The notes beneath the pieces were generated by a model. It saw only the letters and a list, made by a program, of their open reading frames with translations. It was not told the DNA's origin and ran no database searches. Made by a program: the position numbers and the translations under genes. Below, in pieces: positions 35,262 through 46,076 of a DNA stretch of 64,000 nucleotides (positions are counted from its first letter, which is position 1; each line of letters starts with the position of its first letter). The stretch is from assembly GCA_004194705.1 (NCBI GenBank), contig SADC01001246.1:319086-383085 (forward strand). The letters are read 5' to 3'. This DNA is from Ditylenchus dipsaci (Eukaryota; Nematoda; Chromadorea; Rhabditida; Anguinidae).

Positions 35262-35657
35262 TTAACTCATGAAGTATTTATGATCAAAAACTAACATTGT
35301 CGACAAATTATTTGAGCGATTCATCTCATAATCAATCTGTTGCTTGTAATACATGCAATTGCGTAGCTTTTCGTGAATCCTTTCAAAAGCTGGTGTAGTT
35401 GCTTTCATTTGCTCAATTGTGCTGAAATAAATAGATGTCAATCGTTGAATTCGGTGTCTTTTTGAGAAATGTAACTCACTGGATGGCATTATCCAAGTCA
35501 AAACATGCCCCTTGCAGGTTGGAGTTCAACTGGAGTGTTTGATACTTCCGATTCACCAACACTGGCATAGTCTTGTTGATGTGCTCCTGCAGTCTGTACA
35601 GAGCCATAGATGGGTCATGGTCGAGAATGTGCACACTTTCAGACAAGCGCTCTCCAA
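35262..35657 (-). CDS. borcs8: BORCS8-like BORC complex subunit (first exon not found)
   Basis: Homologue of BORCS8 (MEF2BNB), a subunit of BORC, the lysosome-associated complex that recruits Arl8 and drives lysosome positioning (family knowledge). Two exons are clear: 35657-35480 (GERLSESVHILDHDPSMALY, then RLQEHINKTMPVLV ... GACFDLDNAI) and 35421-35262 (TIEQMKATTPAFERIHEKLR ... stop). The ALYRLQEH signature and following helix match the family. The N-terminal 10-20 residues must lie in an upstream exon that was not identified. The intron is 58 bp. Confidence 0.72.
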
Positions 35658-36426
35658 CTATAAAATTTTTTGATGGCGTAGAATTTATTTTTTATAACGG
35701 AACATGAAAGCAACTTTTTTAATAGTGTCTAAAGAACAATTCAGCTAATGAGAGTGGTGTTAGCGGCGGAACAGGAAGACGGACTTATGGGTTCGATGCT
35801 TGGTGAGAAAAGAAAATTGAGTAAGATATTCTATTTTTCCGCCAGAATCCAATTTCTATTTCGAGCTCGGTCTCGTAGATGACAACACTGACAAAGGGAA
35901 GGACATTCTCAATTTTCGGACATTCTCAATCTTTTATAAACAATACCTGCAACATGGTCAGTTGCCCCTACTTAGGAATCGCCATCTACCGCTACCCAAG
36001 AACCGCTACCTATCTGAGTACCACCAACTTGAGTACGCTTGCCTGGTCAGTATCTTGGTACTACCACCTGGGTACTATTTTATCAATACTACCATCTGGT
36101 CAAAACTGGGGTTCCTGTGAATCAATTCGCCGTTTTACCATTATCAAATCATGTTGAGGACACGATTTTAGAGAGAATACAATGATTTTAATCACCCGTT
36201 TTCAATTCTGGGGGTGGATATCTGTTTAGAAAAAGTACCGAGTGTCTGCAAACCATCCTGAGACTTCCTAATCGCTTGAGCGTATTTTAGTTAAGAAAAA
36301 ATAATTTCCCCCACTACCGGGATTCGAACCTGTAGTCTTCAAAAATTAAAAAATCCAAAAATTTTTGAGTACTAATTTAGTGGAGAATCGATTTTCCGGA
36401 AGATCCATTTACCGGGGATCAATCTA
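35658..36426. other. Spacer with CTACC/GAGTACC words
   Basis: At 35955-36110 the phrases CCGCTACC, GAGTACCACC and GGTACTACC recur, matching the word array at 50290-50790. A B-box-like GGGATTCGAACC is at 36320. No gene was found apart from the possible first BORCS8 exon. Confidence 0.4.
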
Positions 36427-36679
36427 CAGGGTGGCCCGAAAAAAAACGAGGACACTTGAAATAAAATTGCGTAGGTAGCTCCTCGCCACATCGATTTCCC
36501 CAGGAAAATCGCTGGCAGTGGTTAAGCTACCTAGGAGCTTTGTGGTGTTTCTCTTTATCACAGCCGGCATTGTTGAGGAGGTTTCCGAGGGCTTGCCACC
36601 CGAAAATCGGAAACCGACCGGGCAAGAGGTCACGTACTTCAATTTTTTTATGGTGGCCGAATTTTTATGGGCCACCCTG
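36427..36679. mobile_element. Mariner-type MITE, TA target
   Basis: CAGGGTGGCCCGAAAAAAAA at the left and GGGCCACCCTG at the right, flanked by TA. The 253-bp interior has no coding potential. It is a sister of the 37161 copy (shared AAAATCGCTGGCAGTGGTTA). Confidence 0.82.
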
Positions 36680-36892
36680 TATAGAGGACCATTTTACCTT
36701 GAGCCTTGTTATATAAGACAAACGTTGAAAAAAATGCTGAGGACGAAAAGGCCGAGGACGAGCCGGCCCCGAGGACGAATTTTCGCGTACCCTACGTAAA
36801 TATATATCGCACTGGCTTTATTTGGCATACAGATTATTATATTTAAATTTTAAAATACACATATAAGTATTCTTTCACCGTATTTGTTTTTA

Positions 36893-37018
36893 TCAAATTT
36901 GTTTACTTTGCTTGGAACGTAATTGCAGATCCTTGGCACTCATTGCAGGCATCCTTTTAGGGTCTTTTTTAAGATCATTTAGCTCACTAAACCAAATCAT
37001 TTTAGAATCATACATCTG
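36893..37018 (-). CDS. Possible separate 3' exon (uncertain)
   Basis: After an acceptor-like CTACAG the minus strand reads MYDSKMIWFSELNDLKKDPK, then a basic tail ending SKQSKQI-stop. It lies downstream of the mS27-like gene, separated by a MITE. It could be its true C-terminal exon if the stop at 37468 is an indel artefact, or part of another transcript. No family was recognised. Confidence 0.35.
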   Translation of the reverse strand, partial: QMYDSKMIWFSELNDLKKDPKRMPAMSAKDLQLRSKQSKQI

Positions 37019-37160
37019 TAGAGCTGCTTGCGAATGATATAAGAAAAGTAAAAGAAAGCATTCATTAATCTAATCAGTGAACGAAAATAAACATATCCAA
37101 TCACAAGTCAGTGCCTTAAATGCACAACTTTATTGATAAGAACACACAATAATGCAAGTA

Positions 37161-37410
37161 CAGGGTGGCCCAAAAAAACGCGGTCACTTGAAAAAAATTG
37201 CGTAGATAGCTACCTGCCACATCGATTTTTCCCAGGAAAATCGCTGGCAGTGGTTAAGCTACCTAGGAGCTTTGTGGTGTTTCTCTTTTTCACAGCCGGC
37301 ATTGTCGAGGAGGTTTCCGAGGGCTTGCCACCAAAAATCGGAAACCGACCTGGCAAGGTGTCACGTACTTCAATTTTTTTTAGGTGGCGGAATCTTTTTG
37401 GGCCACCCTG
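37161..37410. mobile_element. Mariner-type MITE, second copy, TA target
   Basis: CAGGGTGGCCCAAAAAAACG ... GGGCCACCCTG with TA on both sides. It is about as long as the 36427 copy and shares its interior. Confidence 0.82.
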
Positions 37411-37467
37411 TAGACCAGGTAACTACTTGGTTCAACAATAACAACAAGCATAAATACATGAACATTT

Positions 37468-40400
37468 CTATTTTCTCATAGTTGGAATAAGAGTTTCTAC
37501 CGCCGTTTTACGCTGCGTCTCAAAGATACTAGTCGCATACTCCCTTTCCAATTCTTCCTTGGTCTTGGTTTCGTTGTCACGACCTTGCAGGAGATTGTCC
37601 TTTGCTATAGCTTCCTCTTCATACTTACTGCGATTCTCAAAGAAGAATAGGACCTTGTGTTCATATTGTAGAGACTTTTGCTGAGCTGCGATTTCATCCA
37701 GACGAAGCCGTAACTCAAGACGCTCGGCCTGAAAAGCAACTTTATAAATGACTTTCATAAACAGACGTAGAGTAAAAGACAGATTGCAATCTTATGCATT
37801 ATATTTTTTTTAGCTTTTTCATGGACCATTTAACATACTCAACAAATTCTTGACTGATGTCCTTCAGGTTAACTTTTATGCCAAAAAATTAGATTCCCTA
37901 AGGGTGAACATCTTAGAAAAATATTTAACGCCAGGCACATTCTTATTCTCCCTTTTATAAAATCTAGCTAATTTTCAGTCGAGCCTAAAACAAGAAGGGT
38001 CAAGTATTTTTCAGTCGCAGCATTCGAAAAACTGAAACTGATTAGACTAAGAATTGGTCTACGAAATGAGTGGCGATCCAAAAGTACCGCAAGAAATTTT
38101 AAAGCCCAACTAGAATCTGTGCGAGATAAACTTAGTTAAAGGACCATGGTTTCTGCGAGCAGTGGCATGTGCAAAATTTGAATTGGCGGAAGACAATTCT
38201 CTTTCGTCTCAAACTTTACTCTTTGGAGTCTTCCACCGTAATTTCAAAGAGTACAGTTCGAGACGAAAGAGAAGTATACCCGCCAATTCAAATTTTGTAC
38301 ATGCCACTGCGCGCAATAACCATGTCCCTTTAAACACAAAAAAATACCTGCACTTCAATAAACTTGTATCTGGCGTCATTCCATTCTGAAAATTGCTTCT
38401 TCTGAAAATTCATCAACTTCTGCTCTTCCTCAGCAAGAATTGGAGAAAACATCTTGTGAAGCATCTTGGCAGTTGGAATTTCCGACGAAGGTTCCTCGGG
38501 AATTTCTAGCGATGGTTCCTTAAGAGTCTCTGGCGATGCTTGTGGAACGGCACTCTCTTCTTTCCCTGACTCAGCATCAAATTCAGCTGCATCATTAGAC
38601 TGTTCGCCTATTGACTGAGATTTCTGCAGAGATACACCAAAGGAGATCAGACTTTTACACATATCTTTAAATGATTCACCCAGCTTTGCTTGAAGCTGCC
38701 GATCCTCGCTCAGACTTCGTGTGAACCATTCAATAGATTTTCCAACAAGCACTGTAAATGAATTTATTGGAAGTGGATTGTGTTATGAAAATTCTCACTA
38801 TTGGCTTCCAGTAGATCAAAATGACCATCGTTCCACTCGTTTTTCAAATAAGGAAACTTCATAGTTTTCTGCAAAAATGACACTTTAGCTGTTGCCTGAT
38901 TATTACACCTTCTCAGTAAGAAAATTATGAAGTTCTTATGAAGCTCTAACTCTCATAAAAGTTTCTACAAATGTCATTGAAATGAGGATTAGAAGAAGGC
39001 AGGTTTGATAAAAGACTTGGAAAGCTTGCAAGGGTCATTACAGTCGAAGCTCTATATGGTGTGCACATAAACGCACCCAGAATTTTCTGACGGACAGGGG
39101 GGGGGGCTAAAATGGCAAAAAAGCCGAATAAGGCTGAAAAAACTGAAAAAGGATAAAAATCTTGACGGGGGTGGGGCTATAGCCCGGCTAGATCCACCAC
39201 CCCCCCCTCCCGGGTACGCCTATGAGTGTACACCCAAGGGACCGGCCTTTTTTTGTAGACCGAATTTTTGAATTATGTAAACGCAGATCGACTCAGGACC
39301 CGTACTAAAAACAGAAAAAATTAGAATAATGCTAATTAGACCAAATCTCGCCGATTAGTCAACTTCACGAAAAAAAAGGTTTTTAGGGGTCGAAAGAGAA
39401 ACTCAGTGGCTTTCAGATGAGATATAAATTTCTTTAATAATATATTAGCATGGCTAAGATATATGGATTTTCATAATTAAACTCCGAATTAGACTTTTAA
39501 AAATCAACCTTTTTAGTTGGGATGCTAATTGGTTGATTGCGTGGAAAAAAAGTTTGCACTCATTCTCGTGGTTACTTTTATCACGTAAAGGATATGTTTC
39601 GGCGCATTTTGGTATAGGACAGTCAAAGCACGGAAAAACGGAAAAAATTTTACGGGCAAAAGTTTGCTAAAAAATGAAAATTTAGACTTTAGACACCTCT
39701 AGGGCAGTCTAAAGTCTAAATTTTCATTTTTCAGCAAACTTTTGTCCGTAAAATTTTTATCCGTTTTCCAGTGCTTTGACTGTCATATACCAAAATGCCC
39801 AGTAACATATTGTTAACCCGATAAAAGAAGCCACAAGAATGAGTGCAAACTTTTTTTCCACGCAATCAACCAATTACCGTATTTCCTCTAATATACCGAC
39901 ATGTCGGTTTATTTTTCAACCCCTCAAAAATCGTGAAAATTTTGGGTCGATCTCGACAATTTTGGATGAAGATCCAAAATCGAAAAAGCGGAATCGATAG
40001 AGCTCGTGGGAGCTAAGAAAACGCAAAAAAAGCGATGTAAATTTCTTTCTTTGGACTGAGATACGGACCCTCGAAGTAGGGGTGTCGGTTTATTAGAGGG
40101 TGTCGGTATATTAGAGGAAATACGGTAGCATCCCAACTAAAAAAGTGGATTTCTAAAAGTCTAATTAGGAGTCTAATTATGAAAATCCATAAATCTTAGC
40201 CATGCTAATATATTACGAAAGAAACTTATATGTCATCTGAAAGCCACTGAGTTTCTCTTTCGACCCCTAAAACCTTTTTTTCGTGAAGTTGACTAATCGG
40301 CGAGATATGGTCTAATTAGCATTAGTCTAATTTTTTCTGTTTTTAATACGGGTCCAGAACTGAAAAGCGACTTTTTTGGCATATGAAGTCAAAAACACGA

Positions 40401-41980
40401 TTTTCGCTTGTTACACCCTGTATATTGCAATCATGCAAAAGTTACAGAACTCACTAATGTTGAAAAAATCGAAGAACGAAAATTTTGATCAGATTTGATC
40501 AGATCAAAACGCAAAATATTTCAATTAAACTGTGTTTATTTTTTCGACTGTACACTCAATAGAGTGCCGATTTGACGATCGGGACCGGCTTCAGGTGAAC
40601 ACTATATGGTAGTACACACTATATAGAGGGTGACTTTGCCTTGATTCAGTTAAGGCCAACCAACTCTTCTTCAACTGAACACTATCCAGAGGTGAACACT
40701 ATGTAGAGTGCACACTAAATAGAGGTTCGACCGCAAACGGAAATTCGACAGGACATCTAGTCAGATTTAATCTCTCACCACTTCTTCCTCGTTGTACTCT
40801 TCTTCTGGCTCTGGTATCATGTGGATGTTGGCTGCAAAGATGCGGTCAGCTGACGGCAGTTCATTCCATCTCAGTAAACTATAGATGGCCATAAAATTGA
40901 GTAGGTTGAAGTCGAACATCTCCTGTTGCATAGCAACCGTCGCGATTTTGGCGGCACCTGAAAATTAATAAACATTTCTATGCCAATAATCGAAATTTTA
41001 AAAAATCGCAGCCTACCTTGAATATTTCCATTGCTCAAGAGTTGGTCCATCGCCCAGCAGCTCAAGTGCTCGTTCATGAATAGTCCATAGTTGATCTGAA
41101 ACAGTTGATTGAAGAAGCTGCAAAAAACGAAATAAGTAATTTACCGGGTCATTGATGAGAGCAAATATCTGGTGAAATAACTGATAAATATTTGATGAGA
41201 TTAAATATCAAATACCTGGTCCCACTCTTCATATTTCATGAGCAGTCGAAAGAAGGCATATTCTGTTGAAGGTAGTAAACTTCCCGCATGCTCTGTGTGC
41301 CGCAACTGTAGGCCAATTCAATAAGATCTTTGATCTGATCTGATTCTCTCGATAGCATGACCGCCACATCCAAGTCAATAGCACTAAAAGGTTAAAGCTT
41401 CAGGGTTTAGAAGGATAACAAGGCATAGGCGCATTTCAGGAACTTCCGTGGATTTTTTTTAAAGGACCATACTTGTTGATGACAATGAGAATTTCGCAAA
41501 TTCAAATGCGCGCGGGACATTTCTCTTTCGTCTCTCACTGTACTCTTTTGAGTCGCTCGAAATAACTCCAAAGAGCAGAGTGCGAGACGAAAGAGAAGTG
41601 TCCCGCGCGCATCTGAATTTGCCAAATTTTTATTTGCACCAACAAGTATGGTCCTCTAAAGTGAAGTCACAGTGCAACAACGAACACTATCATGCCCAAA
41701 CATTATTTCAGAAAAAATATTTACCTAGCCAATCCACCTCCGAGTACTTTTTCTGTACCATGGTGATCCACTCGTAGCTGCCTTGAAGTCCCTGTTTGTT
41801 CATGTGTTGAATGCGATCCTTCCAAAACGGTTTCAAAGCGAACTCGGATGTCAAAACTTTGGCTTCCTGCGCCTGCTGATACCTGCACTGATGGAGACTA
41901 AACATTTTGGTTTGAGCAAACGAACCACAGAGCACCAACTTCTGACTTCTTAGTAGAATCACTTTCTTTGCACAATTCAT
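37468..41980 (-). CDS. mrps27: Mitochondrial ribosomal protein mS27-like (MRPS27)
   Basis: Homologue of mS27, a pentatricopeptide-like protein of the mitochondrial small ribosomal subunit (family knowledge). Exons on the minus strand: 41980-41725, 41383-41216, 41168-41145, 41095-41017, 40957-40779, 38868-38799, 38751-38347, 37728-37468. The best landmarks are INYGLFMNEHLSCWAMDQLL with GAAKIATVAMQQEMFDFNLL (the helical-repeat part), then KFPYLKNEWNDGHFDL and a long acidic linker followed by a coiled coil (EEEQKLMNFQKKQFSEWNDA, AERLELRLRLDEIAAQQKSL). Several junctions keep phase exactly, notably across the 1.9 kb repeat-filled intron 40778-38869. Exon 2 needs one extra base to join LQ to TEYAFFRLLMKYEEWDQ, a likely indel. 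The N-terminus is basic, as expected for import. The family call rests on remembered similarity. Confidence 0.62.
38136..38333. mobile_element. TTAA-flanked palindromic element in an mS27 intron
   Basis: TTAAAGGACCATGGTTTCTG ... AACCATGTCCCTTTAA; inner arms CAAAATTTGAATTGGCGG and complement, with CTCTTTCGTCTC near the hinge, also found in the 41459 copy. Confidence 0.7.
39041..40732. mobile_element. Pogo-like element with three nested palindromes in the mS27 intron
   Basis: The outer ends CAGTCGAAGCTCTATATGG and the complement AGAGGTTCGACCG enclose a nested set. An inverted repeat has arms at about 39295-39521 and 40133-40355 (TCTAATTAGCAT, CTCAGTGGCTTTCAGATGA). Within it are a second palindrome, 39535-39876 (GCACTCATTCTCGTGG / complement), and a CCGTATTT element (39877-40125). 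The right outer zone repeats AACACTATATNGAGG-type words, the copy-specific motif of this element. Confidence 0.65.
39877..40125. mobile_element. CCGTATTT element, word TGTCGG
   Basis: Ends CCGTATTTCC / GGAAATACGG, TA-flanked. The palindrome CCGACATGTCGG sits at the left end, and GTGTCGGTTTATTAGAG plus GTGTCGGTATATTAGAG at the right. The interior landmarks GATCTCGACAATTTTGG and ATAGAGCTCGTGGGAG match the 3162 copy. Confidence 0.85.
41459..41661. mobile_element. TTAA-type palindromic element in mS27 intron 1
   Basis: TTAAAGGACCATACTTGTTG ... CAACAAGTATGGTCCTCTAA, with CAAATGCGCGCGGGACA inner arms and CTCTTTCGTCTC near the hinge. Confidence 0.7.
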
Positions 41981-41989
41981 ATTGAGCAA

Positions 41990-42540
41990 TCGACTAAAAG
42001 TGGTAATTAATAGTAAGGCAAATTTTGTTGGTTCAAGATAAAATCAGCATGTTGAACTTCATAAAAAACTTAATAATAACGAAAGTTGGACAATTTTTTA
42101 TTAGTAAACATACAACGGGCAAATTTACAACAATGGATTGATGAAATATCAGAGGTATGCAGGGGCGTACCCAGGGGGTGGGGTGCGCAGGTGGTCACGT
42201 GCATTCCCCCCTGCCACCCCCGTCAGATTTTTCTTAAAACGGTGTAGGTAAAATGGCCTGGTGCCCCTCCGTCAGAAATTCCTGCGTTTGCCACTGGAGG
42301 TATGTGACGCGGAACTTGCAGCAACAATGGCGATCAGCATGCTTAGGCATAACTATTACATCACACGATTGCCTAACTACAAGATGGTCTAAGAAAGTCC
42401 TCCTTTTGAAATGACCATAGCTTTTATGGGGCAATTTTAGGAAGTCTGTTTTTTTCGTGTATTGACGTTATGTTAACTGCGTCTAAATGTGGACGCAGTT
42501 AACATAACGTATATGCCCCGTTTTTTCTGTTTTTTTTAAA
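41990..42540. other. Spacer upstream of mS27
   Basis: No gene is recognised. A 40-bp perfect-type hairpin with stem GTTAACTGCGTC and its complement lies at 42468-42507. Confidence 0.4.
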
Positions 42541-42930
42541 TTTTTCGCTAAAACATTTTTTGTATAATGTGAGAAACTTGATTTTTGCGGGAGGAGAAGA
42601 ATGCGCCATTTCAAATTGGGCCAAGTTCAAATTGGGCCATTTTCAAATTGGTCCAATGCAAATTGGGCCAATTTAAAAATGGGCAACGATTTTGAATCAA
42701 ACAACAGTTAAAAAATTGCCAATAAGTTGGAGCAATTTGAATTGACCCAATTTGAAATTGGCCCAATTTGAAATGGCGCATTTTGCATTGGCGCAATTTG
42801 AAATGGCCCAATTTGAAAATGGCCCAAATTGAATTGGCCCAGTTTGAAATGGCCCATTCTTCTCCTCCCCGCAAAAATCAAGTTTCTCACATTATACAAA
42901 AAAATGTTTTAGCGAAAAAATTTAAACCTC
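42541..42930. mobile_element. TIR element with AATTGGCCCAATTTG word arrays
   Basis: Inverted ends: TTCGCTAAAACATTTTTTG, then CACATTATAC / GTATAATGTG and GAGGAGAAGAATG / CATTCTTCTCC. The interior is almost entirely AAATTGGCCCA / TGGGCCAATTT words in both orientations. The same word occurs in a solo array at 59986-60056. Confidence 0.72.
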
Positions 42931-43026
42931 ACTGTAGTTTGGGTCTCGCCTATGTAGACGCTGTTCACAGACCAGGTTTCAAATTACAAAAAAGTCCAAT
43001 CGGAAATCGTGTTTTTACATTATACA

Positions 43027-43855
43027 TAGGGTTGGCGGTTCGGGTACCCGTTTTCGGGTAATTGGAACCGAAACCTGGTTTTTTCGGGTATCGGTTCGGT
43101 TCGGATACCCGAAAATTTCGGGTTTCGGTTCGGGTATCCGAAAGTCGGAGACACGATTTCAAATAGTGGGATCAAACATTTACAACAATTTGTTTGTTTG
43201 TGTCAGACTGAAAATGTTTTATGCCTTTCTATTTTATTTAATTTACTGTCGCACTTTCAAAAAGTTTTAACACCATTACGTAGACCTGCGACTCTAGTTT
43301 CTAATGAGATATCATTTGTTGCATCATCTCTGAAAAATGAAATACAAGAATGTGAAAGTATGAAGCAAATAAGAACAACAATTTGGTTGATACTTCTACA
43401 TTAATTTGTTGCATTTTTTGATGATACCTCAATAGAAACCATAATCTCAGGGCTACATTATGGAGTTAAAACTTTTTGAAAAGGTGAAAATTTTTAATCT
43501 AATTATGCAAAAGAACTGTTTGCGCCAAAAAGTATACTCGCGCCAAAAAAAAGTATTGTCCTTCCAGATGTGGTTAAAAAGAATGTTGAAAAGTGGGGTA
43601 ACCGATTTCATACTTGACAGCGTGTATGCAGGAAGCCTGTTTCTGTAAATTCGATTTTTCGGATATCGGTTCGGGTACCCGAAATTTCGGGTTTCGGGTA
43701 TCGGTTCGGGTACCCGAAAGTTTTGTGTTTCGGGTATCGGTTCAGGTACCCGAAAGTTTCGGGTTTCGGCTATCGGTTCGGGTACCCGAAAATTTCGGTT
43801 CCGGTTCGGTTCCTCGGTTCGGGTACCCGAAAATTTCGGGTATCCGCCAACCCTA
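43027..43855. mobile_element. hAT-like element with GGGTACCC arrays, perfect 8-bp TSD
   Basis: TAGGGTTGGCGGTTCGGG ... TATCCGCCAACCCTA with ATTATACA at 43019-43026 and 43856-43863. Both ends are arrays of CGGGTACCCGAAA / TTTCGGGTATCGGTTCGG, built on the palindrome GGGTACCC. The ~450-bp interior has short open frames with no convincing transposase. Confidence 0.88.
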
Positions 43856-44254
43856 ATTATACACCAAAAATTTTCCAGCGAGAAAAATTGATTGGCAAAA
43901 AAGAATTTCGAAAATCGCCTTAGAAAAAAATTATGGCCATTTAAAACGGGTTAAGTTCCTGGACCAGCCTGTGCCTTTATTTAAAAGGCTTTGTCTTTAT
44001 TTTGACCACCACCCTTTTTTATTTGACAAAACCACAGGCTTTTAGAATTTTTTTTATCTCATCAAAAAAGACTACACCCAGCGTGAACTTCTCGGTATTT
44101 CAAGGTTTCTGCTGTTAGTGGAGCAATACATTGATGACCGCAGCATCGACCCGGAGAGAAGGGTTGGTAGAAATTTTTAATTGTTGGGATTCTATAAATG
44201 AGTATCTGTAATGTCGCTCAAGTTCCGTTGATTCTACGAAGTCTATCCGGGTTA

Positions 44255-45210
44255 ATTGCACTTTAGTAGTCCAATGGAATTTTACTAGTCCAATGAGAGT
44301 TTACTAGTCCAAAAATATTTCGGTAGTCCAAAAATATTTGAGTAGTCCAAAAATATTTCGGGAGTCCAAAAAAAATCAGTGTTCTAACATATATGGTTTT
44401 AGCCAAGAAAGATTTTCAAAGCAAAAAAAATTTTTTTTTGAAAGCTGGAAAAAACTTTTGAAGGGAACAAGGGCTGTATTGGGTATGGGAAGGGACAAAA
44501 AGGAGGCCACTTTTCTGTCAGCTATTTTGTGTGTTTCACCATGTTTTTCAACTGGGCCGTGGCAAAAAGAGACTCTATATGCATTTTTTGATCAAGAGTA
44601 CTTCTCGGAATCATGTCTAAGGTAAGTGAGTGCGCGCATCTCAACTCCAAGCCCTCTGCGCCCCCTTCGGGGGCGCAGGGGGCTTGGAGTTGAGATGCGC
44701 ACACCCACATACCTTAGACACAAATCACTCGAAAACGACTCTGGATGCATGAAAAACATGCATACCAGAGTTTATTTATGCGGTAGGCCCAGTATTCAAA
44801 ACTATGTTCAACATCTTCTTGTTAATGGGCTCTGTGTGATTAGTGGCCTTCTTTTGTCCCTTCCCTCCGAATACAGCCCTAATTCCCTTTAAAAATATCT
44901 TAGTGCCCTCCTAATACAGCCCTGTGTCCCTCTAAAATAGTCAAGTATAATCTCATGAATAGAAATAAATTATTTTTGAGGAGTGAAGGCGTTACATTCT
45001 ATCAAAATCTCAATAACGCTGCAAATTATAGGACTCCTAAAATGCATAGGACTACTTAAGTGCAGGCTGGACTATTAAAGTGCAGGATGGACTACTAAAG
45101 TGCAGGCTGGACTATTAAAGTGCAGGCTGGACTACTAAAGTGCGGGCTGGACTAGTAAAATATTTTCGGACCCTTGAATTTCCATAGGACTACTAAAGTG
45201 CAATAGTACC
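44255..45210. mobile_element. TIR element with ACTAGTCCA word arrays, carrying a foldback copy
   Basis: TTGCACTTTAGTAGTCC at the left and GGACTACTAAAGTGCAA at the right are inverted ends. Arrays follow: TAGTCCAAAAATATTTCGG units at 44260-44375 and GGACTACTAAAGTGCAGGCT units at 45045-45200. Between them a foldback-family copy is inserted (about 44455-44890). No target duplication is apparent. Confidence 0.65.
44455..44890. mobile_element. Foldback family, short copy
   Basis: AAGGGAACAAGGGCTGTATT and CCGAATACAGCCCTAATTCCC bound the shared core (CTAAGGTAAGTGAGTGCGCG, GC-rich hairpin, ACCTTAGACACAAATCACTC). The outer arms are mostly missing. Confidence 0.65.
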
Positions 45211-46076
45211 GTCTACCTTCAATGTTCGCAAAAGTATGGAAAGATCTTAATTTTTGTTGAAAGTTGTTATTGTCCGACAGTGTTGTTGAAATGAAAAAAG
45301 ATTTTTGTTGTTGAAGATGAATTGAGTATGAAAATTTCGAAATAGGAAAATTAGATCCTGGTAGCGAATTAAAACCCCTCCCCATAAATGTTTCCTTTTA
45401 AAACTTAAGTGAAGAGTACCAAGTATATGTTCCAGACAGACCCGGAAGATGTGAGTAAGACATTGTTCTGTCACAACTTCCATACGCTGGTCAACCCCGA
45501 GCCTAAATTTGTTATTACAAAGGTACTTACAGCGGTTTTAAGAAGGTCAGGTTTATGGGGAGGGAGAGAGATTTGCTACTAGCGACGAAAATTATATTTC
45601 AGCGAAAATGCGGCATACATAGTGTCAAGTTTGTGACCTACGACATCAATTTCTCTTAATTTTCCTAAAAACACTCTGAATAAAAGGATGTCTGTGAAAA
45701 TTTGCTTTTGTAAAAATTTAGTGGGAAATTAAAAAATTTATTAGGGAAATTCATTGTATTGAGGGAAATTTGAATTTAGTTGGGAAATTAATTAAATTAG
45801 TGGGGAAATTCAGAAATTTAGTGGGTAATTTCAGGTACAGCAATCTTATACAGAAAACGTCTTGTGCTATCCAATAAAAACTGCCTTCTCGCCTCTTATA
45901 TTTTGTATCTCTTGATACCTGTATGCCTGATTGGAGACCTCACAAACAGCTGGTTAGCCCATGGCACTTGATTTCAAATTTTTTAATCCATATTGTGAGG
46001 AAGTTTCGAAATCAAACCTATTTACGGTAATCTTTTGCAGCTTGCGTGAATGAAAATATTTACAAAAAAACAGGAT
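45211..46076. other. Spacer with GGGAAATT(T)AG(T)GG array
   Basis: At 45715-45835, AAATTTAGTGGGAAATTNA units repeat about six times. The rest is AT-rich without a recognisable gene, and open frames at 45250-45480 have no familiar motif. Confidence 0.45.

Noticed and set aside
43198..43648. hAT transposase inside the 43027-43855 element
   Set aside because: The short frames show no recognisable catalytic or dimerisation motif; too weak to call.
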